From: Chloroflexota bacterium
Lineage (GTDB): Bacteria > Chloroflexota > Anaerolineae > Aggregatilineales > J027
DNA length: 64,000 nucleotides
Direction of reading: 5' to 3'
Assembly (NCBI GenBank): GCA_024434115.1
Contig: QMIT01000005.1
Location: 124,001 to 188,000, forward strand
Positions 36,360 through 45,587 of the stretch are shown piece by piece; the first letter of the stretch is position 1, and each line of letters starts with the position of its first letter. A program made the translations under genes and the position numbers. Under the pieces are notes generated by a model. The model saw nothing but the letters and a program-made list of their open reading frames with translations. It was not told where the DNA came from and did no database searches.

Positions 36360-37188
36360 GTGCATCACACAACTTTTGCACCGCCCCCAACAATTCTCCC
36401 ATCTGCGCGACGCTGGCCTCTAGTTCGGCAGGTGTTTTCCCTAAATTCCCTAAAACCTCATGTACCGTCCGTGCGAAGTTTGGTGGGTGGAGCGGCATGG
36501 CCTCAATCAAATCCGCCGCGCCTTTTTCATTGATACAATAACGCTCATTCAAGGCAAAAAGCGCCTGCACCATCACCGCCGCACACCTGAACAGATGTCC
36601 CGCTACAATAAAGGCGTCGCCCCGTGCCGCTGGTTTGTGCGCATTGGCGATTGAAAACCCTGCTTCCCATAATCCGGCAATTAACGCTTTTTTCAATAGG
36701 GGTGGGTATGCTCTACTTTTTAGTTTTGTCAGCACCCCGTCAAGCTCAAATAGCGGCTTGCAATAAAAGACCTCGCCCAGATAGATATGATTCCAAAAGC
36801 CATGTGGGTGGCCCGGTTGATAATACACTTTTGGCCGCCCCGCCTCACATTCGCTGATTTCGTGAGCGACTTTTGTTAGGTCACGATAGAGCCAATCTAC
36901 CCGCTGACCTTGCACATTTAACCATGCCCCGCCGTTAATCCAAGGCCCCCATTCGCCAAAATCCGTGACGGCCTCACGCCGATTTTCATCATCCAACTCC
37001 GCCGCTAGCCACCGCAGCGATTCAAGGGCAGGGGGGTGGCTGGGGTCGTAATAAATCCCTAGATCAATATCCGAATCAGGTTTGGCGTCCCCACGTGCAT
37101 ACGACCCACCGAGTACAACCGCCGAGATACCCTCAATCGTTCCGAGTTGGTCAGCAATATGTTGTGCCAATGTTAAATAATTCACCAT
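36352..37188 (-). CDS. Nucleotidyltransferase (MNT-like) protein
   Basis: 278 residues from the ATG at 37188, with AGGA upstream. An N-terminal nucleotidyltransferase core, GGSYARGDAKPDSDIDLGIYY (G-S-x, then D-x-D), is followed by a mostly helical C-terminal domain of about 190 residues. No HEPN partner is adjacent. Members are often called aminoglycoside-like or DUF4037 proteins; the substrate is unknown. Confidence 0.8.
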   Translation of the reverse strand: MVNYLTLAQHIADQLGTIEGISAVVLGGSYARGDAKPDSDIDLGIYYDPSHPPALESLRWLAAELDDENRREAVTDFGEWGPWINGGAWLNVQGQRVDWLYRDLTKVAHEISECEAGRPKVYYQPGHPHGFWNHIYLGEVFYCKPLFELDGVLTKLKSRAYPPLLKKALIAGLWEAGFSIANAHKPAARGDAFIVAGHLFRCAAVMVQALFALNERYCINEKGAADLIEAMPLHPPNFARTVHEVLGNLGKTPAELEASVAQMGELLGAVQKLCDAQG

Positions 37189-37253
37189 CTGCCCATCCTG
37201 TGTGGTTAAGAAAACGCCGTGAGTGTAGCAGAAATAGACAGCAGGGCGAATTG

Positions 37254-37290
37254 AGCAAAACAAAACCTCCCACTGTGAAAGGGGAGGTTT
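37254..37290 (-). terminator. Terminator of the minus-strand membrane protein gene
   Basis: AAACCTCCC (37263-37271) and GGGAGGTTT (37282-37290) form a hairpin, and on the minus strand a T-rich tract (ttttgttttg) follows. Confidence 0.65.
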
Positions 37291-37322
37291 GTTAGAAGGA
37301 TAGGAGAGAATCGGCAGACGGT

Positions 37323-38132
37323 TTAGATCGAGAGTGTCTGGATGGCAGTTTCTAGGGCTTCGCGCGATCTTCCGGATACAGAGATTACCCAAGCGCCGCG
37401 TGTCCATGTGAAGGAATACCAGCCATTGCTGGTGCTGTAGAAGTAGTCTATCGTGCCAAGCCCGCCGGAGACAAAGTTGCCAACGTAGCCAACGGTGCGT
37501 GAACGAGTGATGAGTTCCGTTACTGTGATATGGGCGGTTTCAGGCGTCCAGTAGTTGCCAACAAACACCTGTACCACCTCTTGGTTAACATCGGCATAGC
37601 GTCCGAGTGTGTAGTATTGCGGGGTATATTGCATAGTGCATGAGTTATCAAAGTCCACCATACACATATGCAGTGCCCCGACGGCGTTGGGGTTGACCTT
37701 CTGTGTCCCAGAATCAATCGGCAAACTGGTTGTCACAAAGGCGTAGGATTCCCCAATCGTCTGTGGCAAAAAGGCATTTGGGTCGGTTCCATCCACAGGC
37801 AGTTGACGCTGGTCAATGTCATAGGGTGCGGCAAAAACTTGCTGGGCACTCGGTACACTGGGCGAGGTGGATTCTTCATTGCCCATATTGAAGATCATGG
37901 AAAAGAACCACATACTGAGCAGTAGCACCACGAAACTTGAGACCACAACCAGCACCAACGCTCGGACACGGGGGTTGACTTGCTGAACGCGCTCAATCAC
38001 AGGTTGCAGGTACTCATACGCCCGCTCGCCAATCATCAGGAACATCAGTTTGAGAATTCCCAGATTGCTGGAATCAACAGCCTTTTTCTGGTTATAGGAA
38101 TACGGGTATTGGTTGCGTTTGTTGAGTTTCAT
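37323..38132 (-). CDS. Membrane-anchored protein of unknown function, next to pseudopilin gene
   Basis: 269 residues with a single membrane segment at about 61-82 (RALVLVVVSSFVVLLLSMWFF) and an extracytoplasmic domain (VFAAPYDIDQRQL, then FVTTSLPIDSGTQK; VFVGNYWTPETAHITVTELITRS). It is 44 bases downstream of the pseudopilin-like gene in the same direction, so it may share an mRNA. No family recognised. Confidence 0.72.
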   Translation of the reverse strand: MKLNKRNQYPYSYNQKKAVDSSNLGILKLMFLMIGERAYEYLQPVIERVQQVNPRVRALVLVVVSSFVVLLLSMWFFSMIFNMGNEESTSPSVPSAQQVFAAPYDIDQRQLPVDGTDPNAFLPQTIGESYAFVTTSLPIDSGTQKVNPNAVGALHMCMVDFDNSCTMQYTPQYYTLGRYADVNQEVVQVFVGNYWTPETAHITVTELITRSRTVGYVGNFVSGGLGTIDYFYSTSNGWYSFTWTRGAWVISVSGRSREALETAIQTLSI

Positions 38133-38176
38133 GGTACTCTACCTTTCTCGTATGCTTAATTCCGTCTGCCTACCGA

Positions 38177-38899
38177 TTAGGAATCAGAGCCGTCGTTATC
38201 GCAGCTATTGTCTTCTTTGATACGCACGGGGGCGGTGATGGTGGAGCTATAGGTTTGCGTACCAGCCTTGATCGCAACCGTGACGCCGTTCCATTCAAAG
38301 TCGCCAACGAGGATGATCATAATGTCGCGGGTTTCGGCATAACGCGGCTGTTGAGGGGCACCAACCAATACAATACCTGCGTCGCTGCGTTTGTTGCCAT
38401 TGCCTTTGTTACCACTACCTTTGTTGCCAGAATCACCGCTATCATAACCGCGATCAAATTTGATACCCGTTACGCCTGTCGTGGGGTCAGTGCCGGTTTC
38501 ATAAAACTCACTGGCGGATGACAACTTACTCAGGACATTGGCGGGTAGGGCTAGAATCCAATGGCTAATGGCTGGATCGCCGCTGGAGGTTACGCGGTAG
38601 GTGATGGTCGTCGTATTGGTTGTTTCGTTATAGACATGGCTGGTCAGGGTAACGCTATGGCCGGCCATTGTTGCGTAACTTGGGCCTTGTGTATCGTTTT
38701 CATTCGAGCCGGGATTGCCTTCTTCACAATCCTGTGTCTCCGGTTGCAACCCATCGGCGGTCTCTTGAAAACTGGTCGTCAAAAACGCGCCGATAGCCCC
38801 AGCCATAAGCGCAATCAGAATCCCCATTGGAATCAGAACCTGATATTCCATCAGGGCCTGTGCCCGATGAGTTCTAGCGAAGAGACGTGTACGTTTCAT
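38177..38899 (-). CDS. Flp/TadE-like pseudopilin with extracellular domain
   Basis: 240 residues from the ATG at 38899 (AAAGGCA upstream). The N-terminus is short and basic, then AQALMEYQVLIPMGILIALMAGAIGAF: the Q-A-L-x-E-Y start and hydrophobic helix are typical of Flp and TadE prepilins. A large beta-rich domain follows, with a Gly-Asn-Lys repeat (GNKGSGNKGNGNK) near residue 170 and a D/N-rich tail. Far too long for a pilin subunit, so perhaps a minor, processed pseudopilin. No peptidase or Tad assembly gene is in the window. Confidence 0.65.
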   Translation of the reverse strand: MKRTRLFARTHRAQALMEYQVLIPMGILIALMAGAIGAFLTTSFQETADGLQPETQDCEEGNPGSNENDTQGPSYATMAGHSVTLTSHVYNETTNTTTITYRVTSSGDPAISHWILALPANVLSKLSSASEFYETGTDPTTGVTGIKFDRGYDSGDSGNKGSGNKGNGNKRSDAGIVLVGAPQQPRYAETRDIMIILVGDFEWNGVTVAIKAGTQTYSSTITAPVRIKEDNSCDNDGSDS

Positions 38900-39115
38900 G
38901 ATAATTGCCTTTCTGCACTTCAGGTGTCGGATGAGAATCATACAGAGTATCCAACATCATGCTTTCACTTTATCACAGACTACCGACAAGAATAAAGGAA
39001 AAGTTGCGGAATAATTCATGAATTTACCCAATATTCATAGACATTAAAAAAGTAAACTACAACAACATGTGCTCCGGACTAGAAACAAACTTAAATCTAG
39101 TGAGGGATAGAGTTG

Positions 39116-39138
39116 AAAACGCCTACTTAAGGCGTTTT
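39116..39138. terminator. Bidirectional terminator hairpin
   Basis: AAAACGCCT (39116-39124) and AGGCGTTTT (39130-39138) form a nine-pair hairpin with a five-base loop, 40 bases downstream of the AAC(6')-like gene's stop. The terminal T-run is part of the stem. Confidence 0.6.
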
Positions 39139-39177
39139 ATGGAGATGGCTAAACGGGGAACAAACTTAAGGGTAGTA

Positions 39178-39744
39178 TTATTGACGCACTCGTTTTCCCA
39201 TCAAAATATCGGGTTTGCCGATCCCATTGGCGTCGGGGATGACCCCAATAATTGAGAACCCCAACTTTTGATAAAATTCATAGGGGTGGCCTTTGAGATT
39301 GCGAATAGTGGCAATTTTCTCCCACAGATTTTCATACAAATCCGTATCTGCCAATGTGGTCATGCTGTCTTGGTCATCGCTACCCAGTTGAATGGTTAAG
39401 GCACCCCGCTGCCGTACCTGTTCCTCAAAATCCAGTACCAACGCTCGTCCGATACCCTGCCCCTGAAAATCGGGGTCAACTGCCAGCGGATGCAGTTCCC
39501 ACACCAAGCCATCATAACCTAGGATGCCGCCGATCCAGCCGACCACCCGCATTTCGCCATTGATCTCCTGCAAGGCGACGCGACAGATGCGATCTTCGGC
39601 CAACATTTCGTGCATCTCTTCCAGTGCATCTTCGATGTTGGGCCATGCGTCCGCCCAATGTGTACGGAAGGCCCGCACCAAAATCGCGGCGGCCTGTTCC
39701 ATATAGGCAGATTGATCCGACTTAAGAGTGGTAATGTGAATCAT
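39178..39744 (-). CDS. GNAT-family acetyltransferase resembling AAC(6')-I
   Basis: 188 residues from the ATG at 39744, nine bases after GAGGAG. GNAT loop FQGQGIGRALVLDFE at about 107-121, then the C-terminal FYQKLGFSIIGVIPDANGIGKPDILMGKRV, a form found in aminoglycoside 6'-N-acetyltransferase-type proteins. This does not show resistance activity; chromosomal relatives have unknown substrates. The strongly similar C-terminus is the basis for this call. Confidence 0.7.
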   Translation of the reverse strand: MIHITTLKSDQSAYMEQAAAILVRAFRTHWADAWPNIEDALEEMHEMLAEDRICRVALQEINGEMRVVGWIGGILGYDGLVWELHPLAVDPDFQGQGIGRALVLDFEEQVRQRGALTIQLGSDDQDSMTTLADTDLYENLWEKIATIRNLKGHPYEFYQKLGFSIIGVIPDANGIGKPDILMGKRVRQ

Positions 39745-39849
39745 AGCGAAGCTCCTCATTTTTGGGGGGTAAAGACGTGCAACAGCGACGACGGTTTCAC
39801 GTAATATATTATGTCTTATCCACATTGGAATAATACAAGAGGTTCTACA

Positions 39850-39972
39850 ATGGACATCTTTAATGCTGTGGGCGATATTTTCGGGTCGGTCTTTGGCTGC
39901 CTGCTGTTTCTGGTATTGGGTTGCTGTTTTCTGTCTTGCGCCGCCTTCTGCCTGCTCGGTTTCATCACTTAG
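39850..39972 (+). CDS. 40-residue Cys-rich membrane peptide
   Basis: ATG at 39850, AAGAGG at 39837-39842, stop at 39970-39972. The peptide is nearly all hydrophobic after residue 13 and contains five cysteines in its second half (GCLLFLVLGCCFLSCAAFCLLG), so it would span the membrane once or twice. It lies divergently upstream of the AAC(6')-like gene. Good ribosome site and a clean coding pattern support a real gene; function unknown. Confidence 0.55.
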   Translation: MDIFNAVGDIFGSVFGCLLFLVLGCCFLSCAAFCLLGFIT

Positions 39973-40120
39973 TCCCAAGCAAACCGCGCCGTAATGCTGA
40001 ATAAGTGTTTTACTGCGACACAGGCGTTTGCCAAAGCAAGTAAAACCTCAGTTGGTCACCGTCAATCCACATAACCATAAGGCCAATCTGAATGTCTATC
40101 AATGACCCATCAATAAAAAA

Positions 40121-40146
40121 GGGGCAGACCCCTAAGAATCTGCCCC
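40121..40146 (-). terminator. Intrinsic terminator of the lamin-tail protein gene
   Basis: GGGGCAGA (40121-40128) and TCTGCCCC (40139-40146) form a hairpin followed on the minus strand by a T-run (A-run at 40115-40120). Confidence 0.75.
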
Positions 40147-40174
40147 CAACGATAACCCTTTAAGTGGTTATAGA

Positions 40175-43036
40175 TCAATAACCCGACCACGTATCGGCAG
40201 TGGTGGCGGTACCCAATGGGAACCAGACGGTCATACTGCCGGGGGTGGCGCCGGAATTCCAGTCGAGGTCGTTCTTGAAGTAGGCCACCCCGCTTGCTGG
40301 GAAGAAGTAGCCGAAACTGTCGAGACCATTGTTGTCAAAGTCCCCGACGATGAATTGGCTGGTACCGGCAATGGGTGGTTCGAAGTATTGAGCCAGCGAG
40401 AAGGCTGAGGTTAAAATGGTGGGATTGGTGTTGGTAAACGCGATGAAATTACCGCGTCGGATGGCGACGGAGTCTACCCCATTGTTATCGTAATCCCCGG
40501 CACCAAACTGGAAGGTGCCCGTAAAGCCCTGATTGTCAGGCAGCACCACCGAGAGCCATTGGAAGGTCTTGGCTGGATTGCCCCCACTCATATCACAGGT
40601 GAAGTAGAGCACAAAGGCGACCCCATAGGGTGGGAAGTTGCCGCTGTCGGTCACGCCGATGCAATCGTTTTGCACCGCACTATTAAAGCGACCCGCGATA
40701 GGTGCGTTGGGGACAACCCCGGCCAACAAACCAAACCACATCGCAATCCAAGCGTTGGATGGAATGGGACCAATCGCGTTGGTGAAATAGAACACACCGT
40801 TGGTGGCATACACACCGGGGGTTTGGCGGCCATCACCATCCCAGTCGCCCATGACCCATTGCCCATTGGTGCCAGCAGCAGGCAGCCCGCTATTGTAGTT
40901 GAAGTAACCGGGAGGCGGACTGCCGGGCGTCTCCATCAAACTGACTTGATTGACAGCAGGTGCGAAGACGGCCAAACGTGCTGGACAGCCATAGTTGCGT
41001 GTCCCTGCCGTAATGGGCTGATGACACCAATCTGAACCGCGATCCATATCACCGCCGTTGGTGTTGCGTCCGATGGAGGTGGTGGTGACATTACCGGGGA
41101 AGGCCGGGGCATTGGGGCTGGTCATGTATGCGCCATTGATCCCCAACTCGGTATTCGTACCCCATCGCACAAAGTCTACCCCGTTCCCCGCTTCGTTGAA
41201 CAGCTGAGCCGCGCCGGGGTCACCGCCGATCCACCCCAGACTGCCACCCCCAAACAACAGGGTGCTAGTGTTGGTTCCGCTACCCTCAACCACGCGCACA
41301 TACGCGCCGGCTGCTAGTGTAAAGGTGGGGACAACAAAATTCACACCGAGCACGCCAGTAAAATCATACAATTGGACAGTAAAATTGGTCAGGGTGTAGG
41401 CCGCCAGCGACGCATTGTAGATTTCGATGCCGTCGGGGTCGCTGCCATAAATCTCATTGATGACCACGCAGGGCCGATTGAGCGTACCGAGGGTCGAGAC
41501 TTGCGCACAGAAATCGCTGGTGCGGTCACCATCTTCGCTGCTGGGTCGCCGCTGCACACTGCTCTCGTCAAGTGGGCTAACTGGCAGCACACCACCAAAC
41601 CAACTTGTGCCAGCCGGGGCAATCGTCGTTGTTCCCCACCGGGCAAAGTCTACCACTGAGCCACCCACACCGGTTGTTAACAAACCCGCACCGTCGTCAT
41701 TATTCCACGCGAAGTTTTGGCCGGACCCTGCATAGAACACCGTACTCGTGTTGGTCCCGGCACCCTCATAAAGCACCACGTATCCGCCTGCTGGAATACT
41801 CGCGGTAGGGAAGGTATAGGTGAGGTCAAAGGTGTTAACCTCTGAATAGGAGGTAAATTGATACCCGGTCAAGCTAATCGTCCGGCCCGTCGGGTTAAAG
41901 ATTTCAACGGCGTCAAGTGCACCGGTGAAGAATTCATTCAACACCAAACAAGCATTGTTGACCTTACCCAGCGATGGACATTGTTGGAAGAAATCGGCGC
42001 TGGCGTTGTCGTCATCATTTTGCTCATTGCGCCCGATGGTCCGGGTTGAGTCAAAGACAAAGGTTGGGGTACCCGTCCATGTGTCGGGTGCGGATGGCAG
42101 GACCGTTGAGCCACCCCAGCGCACAAAATCTACGCCCTGACCCAAATTATTGTTGAGTGCGACAGCGTAGTTGAAATCTGCCTCCATGCCTGTGCTGTCG
42201 TTAAAATAGAGGGCAGTCGAGGTATTGGTCCCGGCGCTCTCATACAAAACCACATACGCCCCCGGAACCAGATAAAACGCGGGAATTGTCCATGTCGTTT
42301 CGAGTGAAGCTCCGCTGAAAATATGGAGTTGCCACCCGGTTAGGTTGACCACCGAGGTCGTGGGGTTGAACAATTCAACCGCGTCGGGGCTATTCGCGTC
42401 TATTTCATTAATGATGACGTGGGTCAACATAGCGACACGCGGGGCATGATGGGTTGTGTCTTCCGTTACTGGAGTCTCGACCACTGGCGCACGCACACCC
42501 GCCGCACTGCCCGCCGGACGATCCGGATTGTCGGAGGGTTCAACAAATGGTGGGGGTGGGGCGTCCAGATTGGCGACAAAGGCATCAATCGCCACTGTGC
42601 CACCTTCTTGCGCATATACCCGCAGCGTGTGCCATTCCTCGCTCAGATAGTTGATTTTGGCGCTTTGCCCATAGCTGGTGGTGTCGGCTGCGGTGATGAC
42701 TGTGCGTAATACCGTGTCATCTACTTCGATGGCTAACGTTCCCAACTTTGGCCCGCTGACATAAATGACTTCGACACTTGGACCATAGAAGTGCAGGATA
42801 AGTGAGTCATTCTCACCGCCCCCGCCGAACAAATAGCTCCCGCCACTCGCTCCACTGGCGGATTGGCTTGCCCAATTCCCATTTCGATCTACACGAGCGT
42901 CATCCGATTCGACTCGTTGCGAGGTCGTTGGGTCTTGAGAATGTGCTGTTTGATGATGGATTGGTAAGATGAATGAGGACATTACAGCAAAAACCAACAA
43001 TAATGCAATGATATGCCTTATTGGTCTTGAAAACAT
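40175..43036 (-). CDS. Secreted surface protein with three lamin-tail domains
   Basis: 953 residues. Signal peptide to about residue 33. A jelly-roll-like N-terminal module of 120 residues (VESDDARVDRNGNW, LEVIYVSGPKLG, HTLRVYAQEGG) is followed by three lamin-tail domains, each with the INEIDANSPDAVELFN-type start and VLYEGAGTNTSTVFY-type middle (about 195-330, 345-480, 500-650). The last 235 residues have FG-GAP-like D-x-D-x-G loops (GDWDGDG, GDYDNNG, GDFDNNG). The N- and C-terminal modules are also in the subtilase at 47983-51144. Probably a surface scaffold; no enzyme motif. Confidence 0.85.
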   Translation of the reverse strand: MFSRPIRHIIALLLVFAVMSSFILPIHHQTAHSQDPTTSQRVESDDARVDRNGNWASQSASGASGGSYLFGGGGENDSLILHFYGPSVEVIYVSGPKLGTLAIEVDDTVLRTVITAADTTSYGQSAKINYLSEEWHTLRVYAQEGGTVAIDAFVANLDAPPPPFVEPSDNPDRPAGSAAGVRAPVVETPVTEDTTHHAPRVAMLTHVIINEIDANSPDAVELFNPTTSVVNLTGWQLHIFSGASLETTWTIPAFYLVPGAYVVLYESAGTNTSTALYFNDSTGMEADFNYAVALNNNLGQGVDFVRWGGSTVLPSAPDTWTGTPTFVFDSTRTIGRNEQNDDDNASADFFQQCPSLGKVNNACLVLNEFFTGALDAVEIFNPTGRTISLTGYQFTSYSEVNTFDLTYTFPTASIPAGGYVVLYEGAGTNTSTVFYAGSGQNFAWNNDDGAGLLTTGVGGSVVDFARWGTTTIAPAGTSWFGGVLPVSPLDESSVQRRPSSEDGDRTSDFCAQVSTLGTLNRPCVVINEIYGSDPDGIEIYNASLAAYTLTNFTVQLYDFTGVLGVNFVVPTFTLAAGAYVRVVEGSGTNTSTLLFGGGSLGWIGGDPGAAQLFNEAGNGVDFVRWGTNTELGINGAYMTSPNAPAFPGNVTTTSIGRNTNGGDMDRGSDWCHQPITAGTRNYGCPARLAVFAPAVNQVSLMETPGSPPPGYFNYNSGLPAAGTNGQWVMGDWDGDGRQTPGVYATNGVFYFTNAIGPIPSNAWIAMWFGLLAGVVPNAPIAGRFNSAVQNDCIGVTDSGNFPPYGVAFVLYFTCDMSGGNPAKTFQWLSVVLPDNQGFTGTFQFGAGDYDNNGVDSVAIRRGNFIAFTNTNPTILTSAFSLAQYFEPPIAGTSQFIVGDFDNNGLDSFGYFFPASGVAYFKNDLDWNSGATPGSMTVWFPLGTATTADTWSGY

Positions 43037-43342
43037 CTTGCAAACCTTTCGAATTTATTTTAACGTGAGTGGAAAAAATGCTCCCAAACGACAGTATAAG
43101 GAGAATCTTTGTCAATAATTCGTTAGGAAATGTGGGGCAAATCTTTACCAATTTTACAAATTTCAACTTTGCCGCATCAATACGCCTTAGTTCCAATAGG
43201 CACAAATCTGAAATTCATAAATTTTTCACAATTACTGAGGCCCTCTAACACGTCCGCATAGTCGGAACGCCGCACAGCAAAAAGGCCGTCCCTCCATTTG
43301 AGAGACAGCCTTTGATAGTGGTATGGCGATGTCATTCACTGG
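43037..43342. other. Intergenic region with one terminator, otherwise nothing recognised
   Basis: This 306-base gap lies between two minus-strand genes. It holds an AT-rich upstream region of the lamin-tail gene and a hairpin at 43279-43313: an AAAGGC(C/T)GTC and GAC(A/G)GCCTTT pair with a T-run on the minus strand, acting as the terminator of the QueA-like gene. I see no gene in the gap. Confidence 0.5.
43279..43313 (-). terminator. Intrinsic terminator of the QueA-like gene
   Basis: A-run, then GGCCGTCCCTC and its near-complement GAGAGACAGCC, give an eleven-base stem with two G-U pairs and a T-run on the minus strand. Confidence 0.7.
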
Positions 43343-44410
43343 TTATGGTTGTTTTGGTGAGGGGGTCAAAATCAGGTGACTGTCGCCAAATTCATGCCAC
43401 AGATAGCCCTCCTTGACCGCTTCGGCATAGGCGGTGCGAATCAAGTCTTGGCCTGCCAGTGCATACAGCATGGCTAAATGGCTGGTGATGGGGTCATGCA
43501 GGCCCGTAATCAGACCATTCACCGATTGCAGTTGACCCCGTGCCGGATGAACAAATAACCGGGTAAAGCCTTTGGTCGGATGCACCCGACTCCCTTCCCA
43601 CGCCGATTCCAACGCCCGAATGACGGTTGTCCCTACTGCGACGACACGCCGCCCCTCATCATGGGCCAAATTAACGGCGGCGGCAGTCGCGGTGGGCACT
43701 TCAAAATATTCGGGATAGAGAGGGTGCTCTTCGACTTCCTCCACTTCGACTTCCAAACTCGATACCCCGGTATGCAGCAGCACCCCGGCGATCCGGACAC
43801 CCCGTTGGTTAAGATCATCCAACAGGGTTTCCGTAAAGGGATACCCCGCCGATGGCATTTCGGCGCTGCCGGGGATGGTGGCGAACACCGTTTGATAGGC
43901 CTCCAGCGGATATTCGGTCTGCACATAGCCATAGCGAATCGGATGCCCCACTTGTGCCATGACGCTCATTAAGTCGCAGCAGACATGTACAAACCACAGG
44001 CGGTCAAGGCCGGGGAAGGGCTGAATGAGTCGCCCTGTCAGTCCTCCAACATCAAACACGTCGCCGGATTTAAGGGGAAGTGGGCCGGGTTTGGCAAAGC
44101 TCCATCGGGGTTCGGCCAGCCACAGATTTGGCCCATAGCGTGTTGAAAGGTTGAGGACAAAATCGCCTAAATCGGGATGATGGGCGGGCAAACTAGCGGG
44201 TAGGGTTGCGCTGCGATTCACCACCAGCAAATCCCCCGCGCTTAGAAATCGCCCCAACTCATGAAAATGAGCATGTTGATGGACGGGTATCCCGTTTTCG
44301 AGCGTACTGACCATCAGCCGCACCCCATCCCGTGCCAAACCGCGCTCGGTAGCTGGCATATCGGCCTGTAATTCCAAAGGACGTGGGAAAATCAATTCAT
44401 CGCGTTTCAT
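43343..44410 (-). CDS. queA: QueA-like tRNA ribosyltransferase-isomerase
   Basis: 355 residues from the ATG at 44410; its first codon overlaps the stop of the upstream gene (ATGA) and GGAGG lies inside that gene. QueA landmarks: DLLVVNRSATLPASL in the front, GYVQTEYPLEAYQTVF in the middle, AGYPFTE, GVLLHTGVSSLEVEVEEVEEH, then TTVIRALESA and FTRLFVHPARGQLQSVNGLITGLH. The enzyme adds the ribosyl part of AdoMet to preQ1-tRNA to form epoxyqueuosine. Normal QueA has DYELPPELIAQ at the front; here the N-terminus is diverged, so it could be a relative with another acceptor. Confidence 0.8.
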   Translation of the reverse strand: MKRDELIFPRPLELQADMPATERGLARDGVRLMVSTLENGIPVHQHAHFHELGRFLSAGDLLVVNRSATLPASLPAHHPDLGDFVLNLSTRYGPNLWLAEPRWSFAKPGPLPLKSGDVFDVGGLTGRLIQPFPGLDRLWFVHVCCDLMSVMAQVGHPIRYGYVQTEYPLEAYQTVFATIPGSAEMPSAGYPFTETLLDDLNQRGVRIAGVLLHTGVSSLEVEVEEVEEHPLYPEYFEVPTATAAAVNLAHDEGRRVVAVGTTVIRALESAWEGSRVHPTKGFTRLFVHPARGQLQSVNGLITGLHDPITSHLAMLYALAGQDLIRTAYAEAVKEGYLWHEFGDSHLILTPSPKQP

Positions 44411-45501
44411 GGCACTACCTCCCATTGTTCGGCTTGGGCACGAAATCGCTGGCCGCTGATGTCGGTCACTTTTTGACCAAACAGCCACATCCAAAAAGGC
44501 AACGTCACATTGGGTTCCGGGCGATCTGAAATATCCTCGCCGGGAAAGGCCTGTTGGTGCATAACGGTTCGCATATCGCCGGGGTCAACACTAACCACAC
44601 CAACGCCTACCTCCTCCAATTCATTGGCCCATGTACGCGACAGCAAATCCAGCGCGGCCTTGCTCGATCCATAGCCACCCCAACCTGCGTATCCTCCAAC
44701 GGCGGCATCGCTACTGAGATTGACCACCAAGCCATGATTGTCTTTCAAAAGGGGCAGGGCACTTTGCATAAGGGCCAATGGCGCGACGACATTCACCTCA
44801 TAAATATGGCGGAAGGCCGTAAGGGGCATCTCGGCAAGCGTAGGCATCGGGCTTGGCCCAAGCTCCGACGCATTGTTGACCAGCACATCCAATCGCCCCA
44901 ATGATTCGGCGGCCTCAATCAAACGGCGTTGATGGGCGGGTTCAGCAATATCCCCGGCCAGCGTGATGATGGTCGTCCCATATTGGCGCAGTTGTTCGGC
45001 GGTTTGTTCAAGACTCTCTGCGCCACGTGCCGTCAAAATCAGGTCAAAATTCTGCCCCGCCAAGCAGGTCGCCAATGTTACCCCCAAGCCGCGACTGGCC
45101 CCGGTAATCAAGGCTACCCGCCGACTCGATGGCCCTTCCTGCCGCGTCCACCATTCCCGAAATTCATGACAGCGCGTTTCGTTGGTGCGGAAGGTGGCTG
45201 CAAAGATGCCATCTAATTTAACCCGCTTGCTACTGGGGATGCGTGTCAATTCGACTGACCAGTGCGCGAAGCCTATGGACTCCGTGACTTCGAGTATCTC
45301 ATACCGAAATTCAATGTTTTCCTGCGTGCTGACATCGCCCCAATACTTCAAGATGGCAGGGCGGCCTTGCAGTGGCGGCTCAAATGGGTTTTCCTGATAG
45401 GTCGCATCAGGGGTGAACAAATCGGCGGCGGCCTGTGGATCGCGGTTGACCCATGCGGCCCCGATTGCCTTGACCCATGTTTCAAACTGTTGATGGTTCA
45501 T
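44407..45501 (-). CDS. SnoaL-like domain fused to short-chain dehydrogenase
   Basis: 364 residues. The first 120 residues are a SnoaL/NTF2-like cone (WVKAIGAAWVNRDPQAAADLFTPDATYQE, then RYEILEVTESIGFAHW); residues 125-364 are a short-chain dehydrogenase with T-GASRGLG at 133-140, NNAS, YGSSKAALDLLSR (Tyr-x-x-x-Lys) and PGDMRT. The two domains are in one frame with no stop between them. Its stop overlaps the QueA-like start. Fusions of this kind are uncommon; no function can be assigned. Confidence 0.82.
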   Translation of the reverse strand: MNHQQFETWVKAIGAAWVNRDPQAAADLFTPDATYQENPFEPPLQGRPAILKYWGDVSTQENIEFRYEILEVTESIGFAHWSVELTRIPSSKRVKLDGIFAATFRTNETRCHEFREWWTRQEGPSSRRVALITGASRGLGVTLATCLAGQNFDLILTARGAESLEQTAEQLRQYGTTIITLAGDIAEPAHQRRLIEAAESLGRLDVLVNNASELGPSPMPTLAEMPLTAFRHIYEVNVVAPLALMQSALPLLKDNHGLVVNLSSDAAVGGYAGWGGYGSSKAALDLLSRTWANELEEVGVGVVSVDPGDMRTVMHQQAFPGEDISDRPEPNVTLPFWMWLFGQKVTDISGQRFRAQAEQWEVVP

Positions 45502-45587
45502 TGGTCGTTTATCTCCCCCACAATCATTTCATCTCTAGGATGCACCTAATCAAGCCCTTTCCCTTCCGTCGAGTGACCAGTTTGGCC

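Noticed and set aside
39178..39744. Calling the GNAT an aminoglycoside resistance gene
   Set aside because: Only the C-terminal motif resembles AAC(6')-I proteins; resistance cannot be inferred from it.
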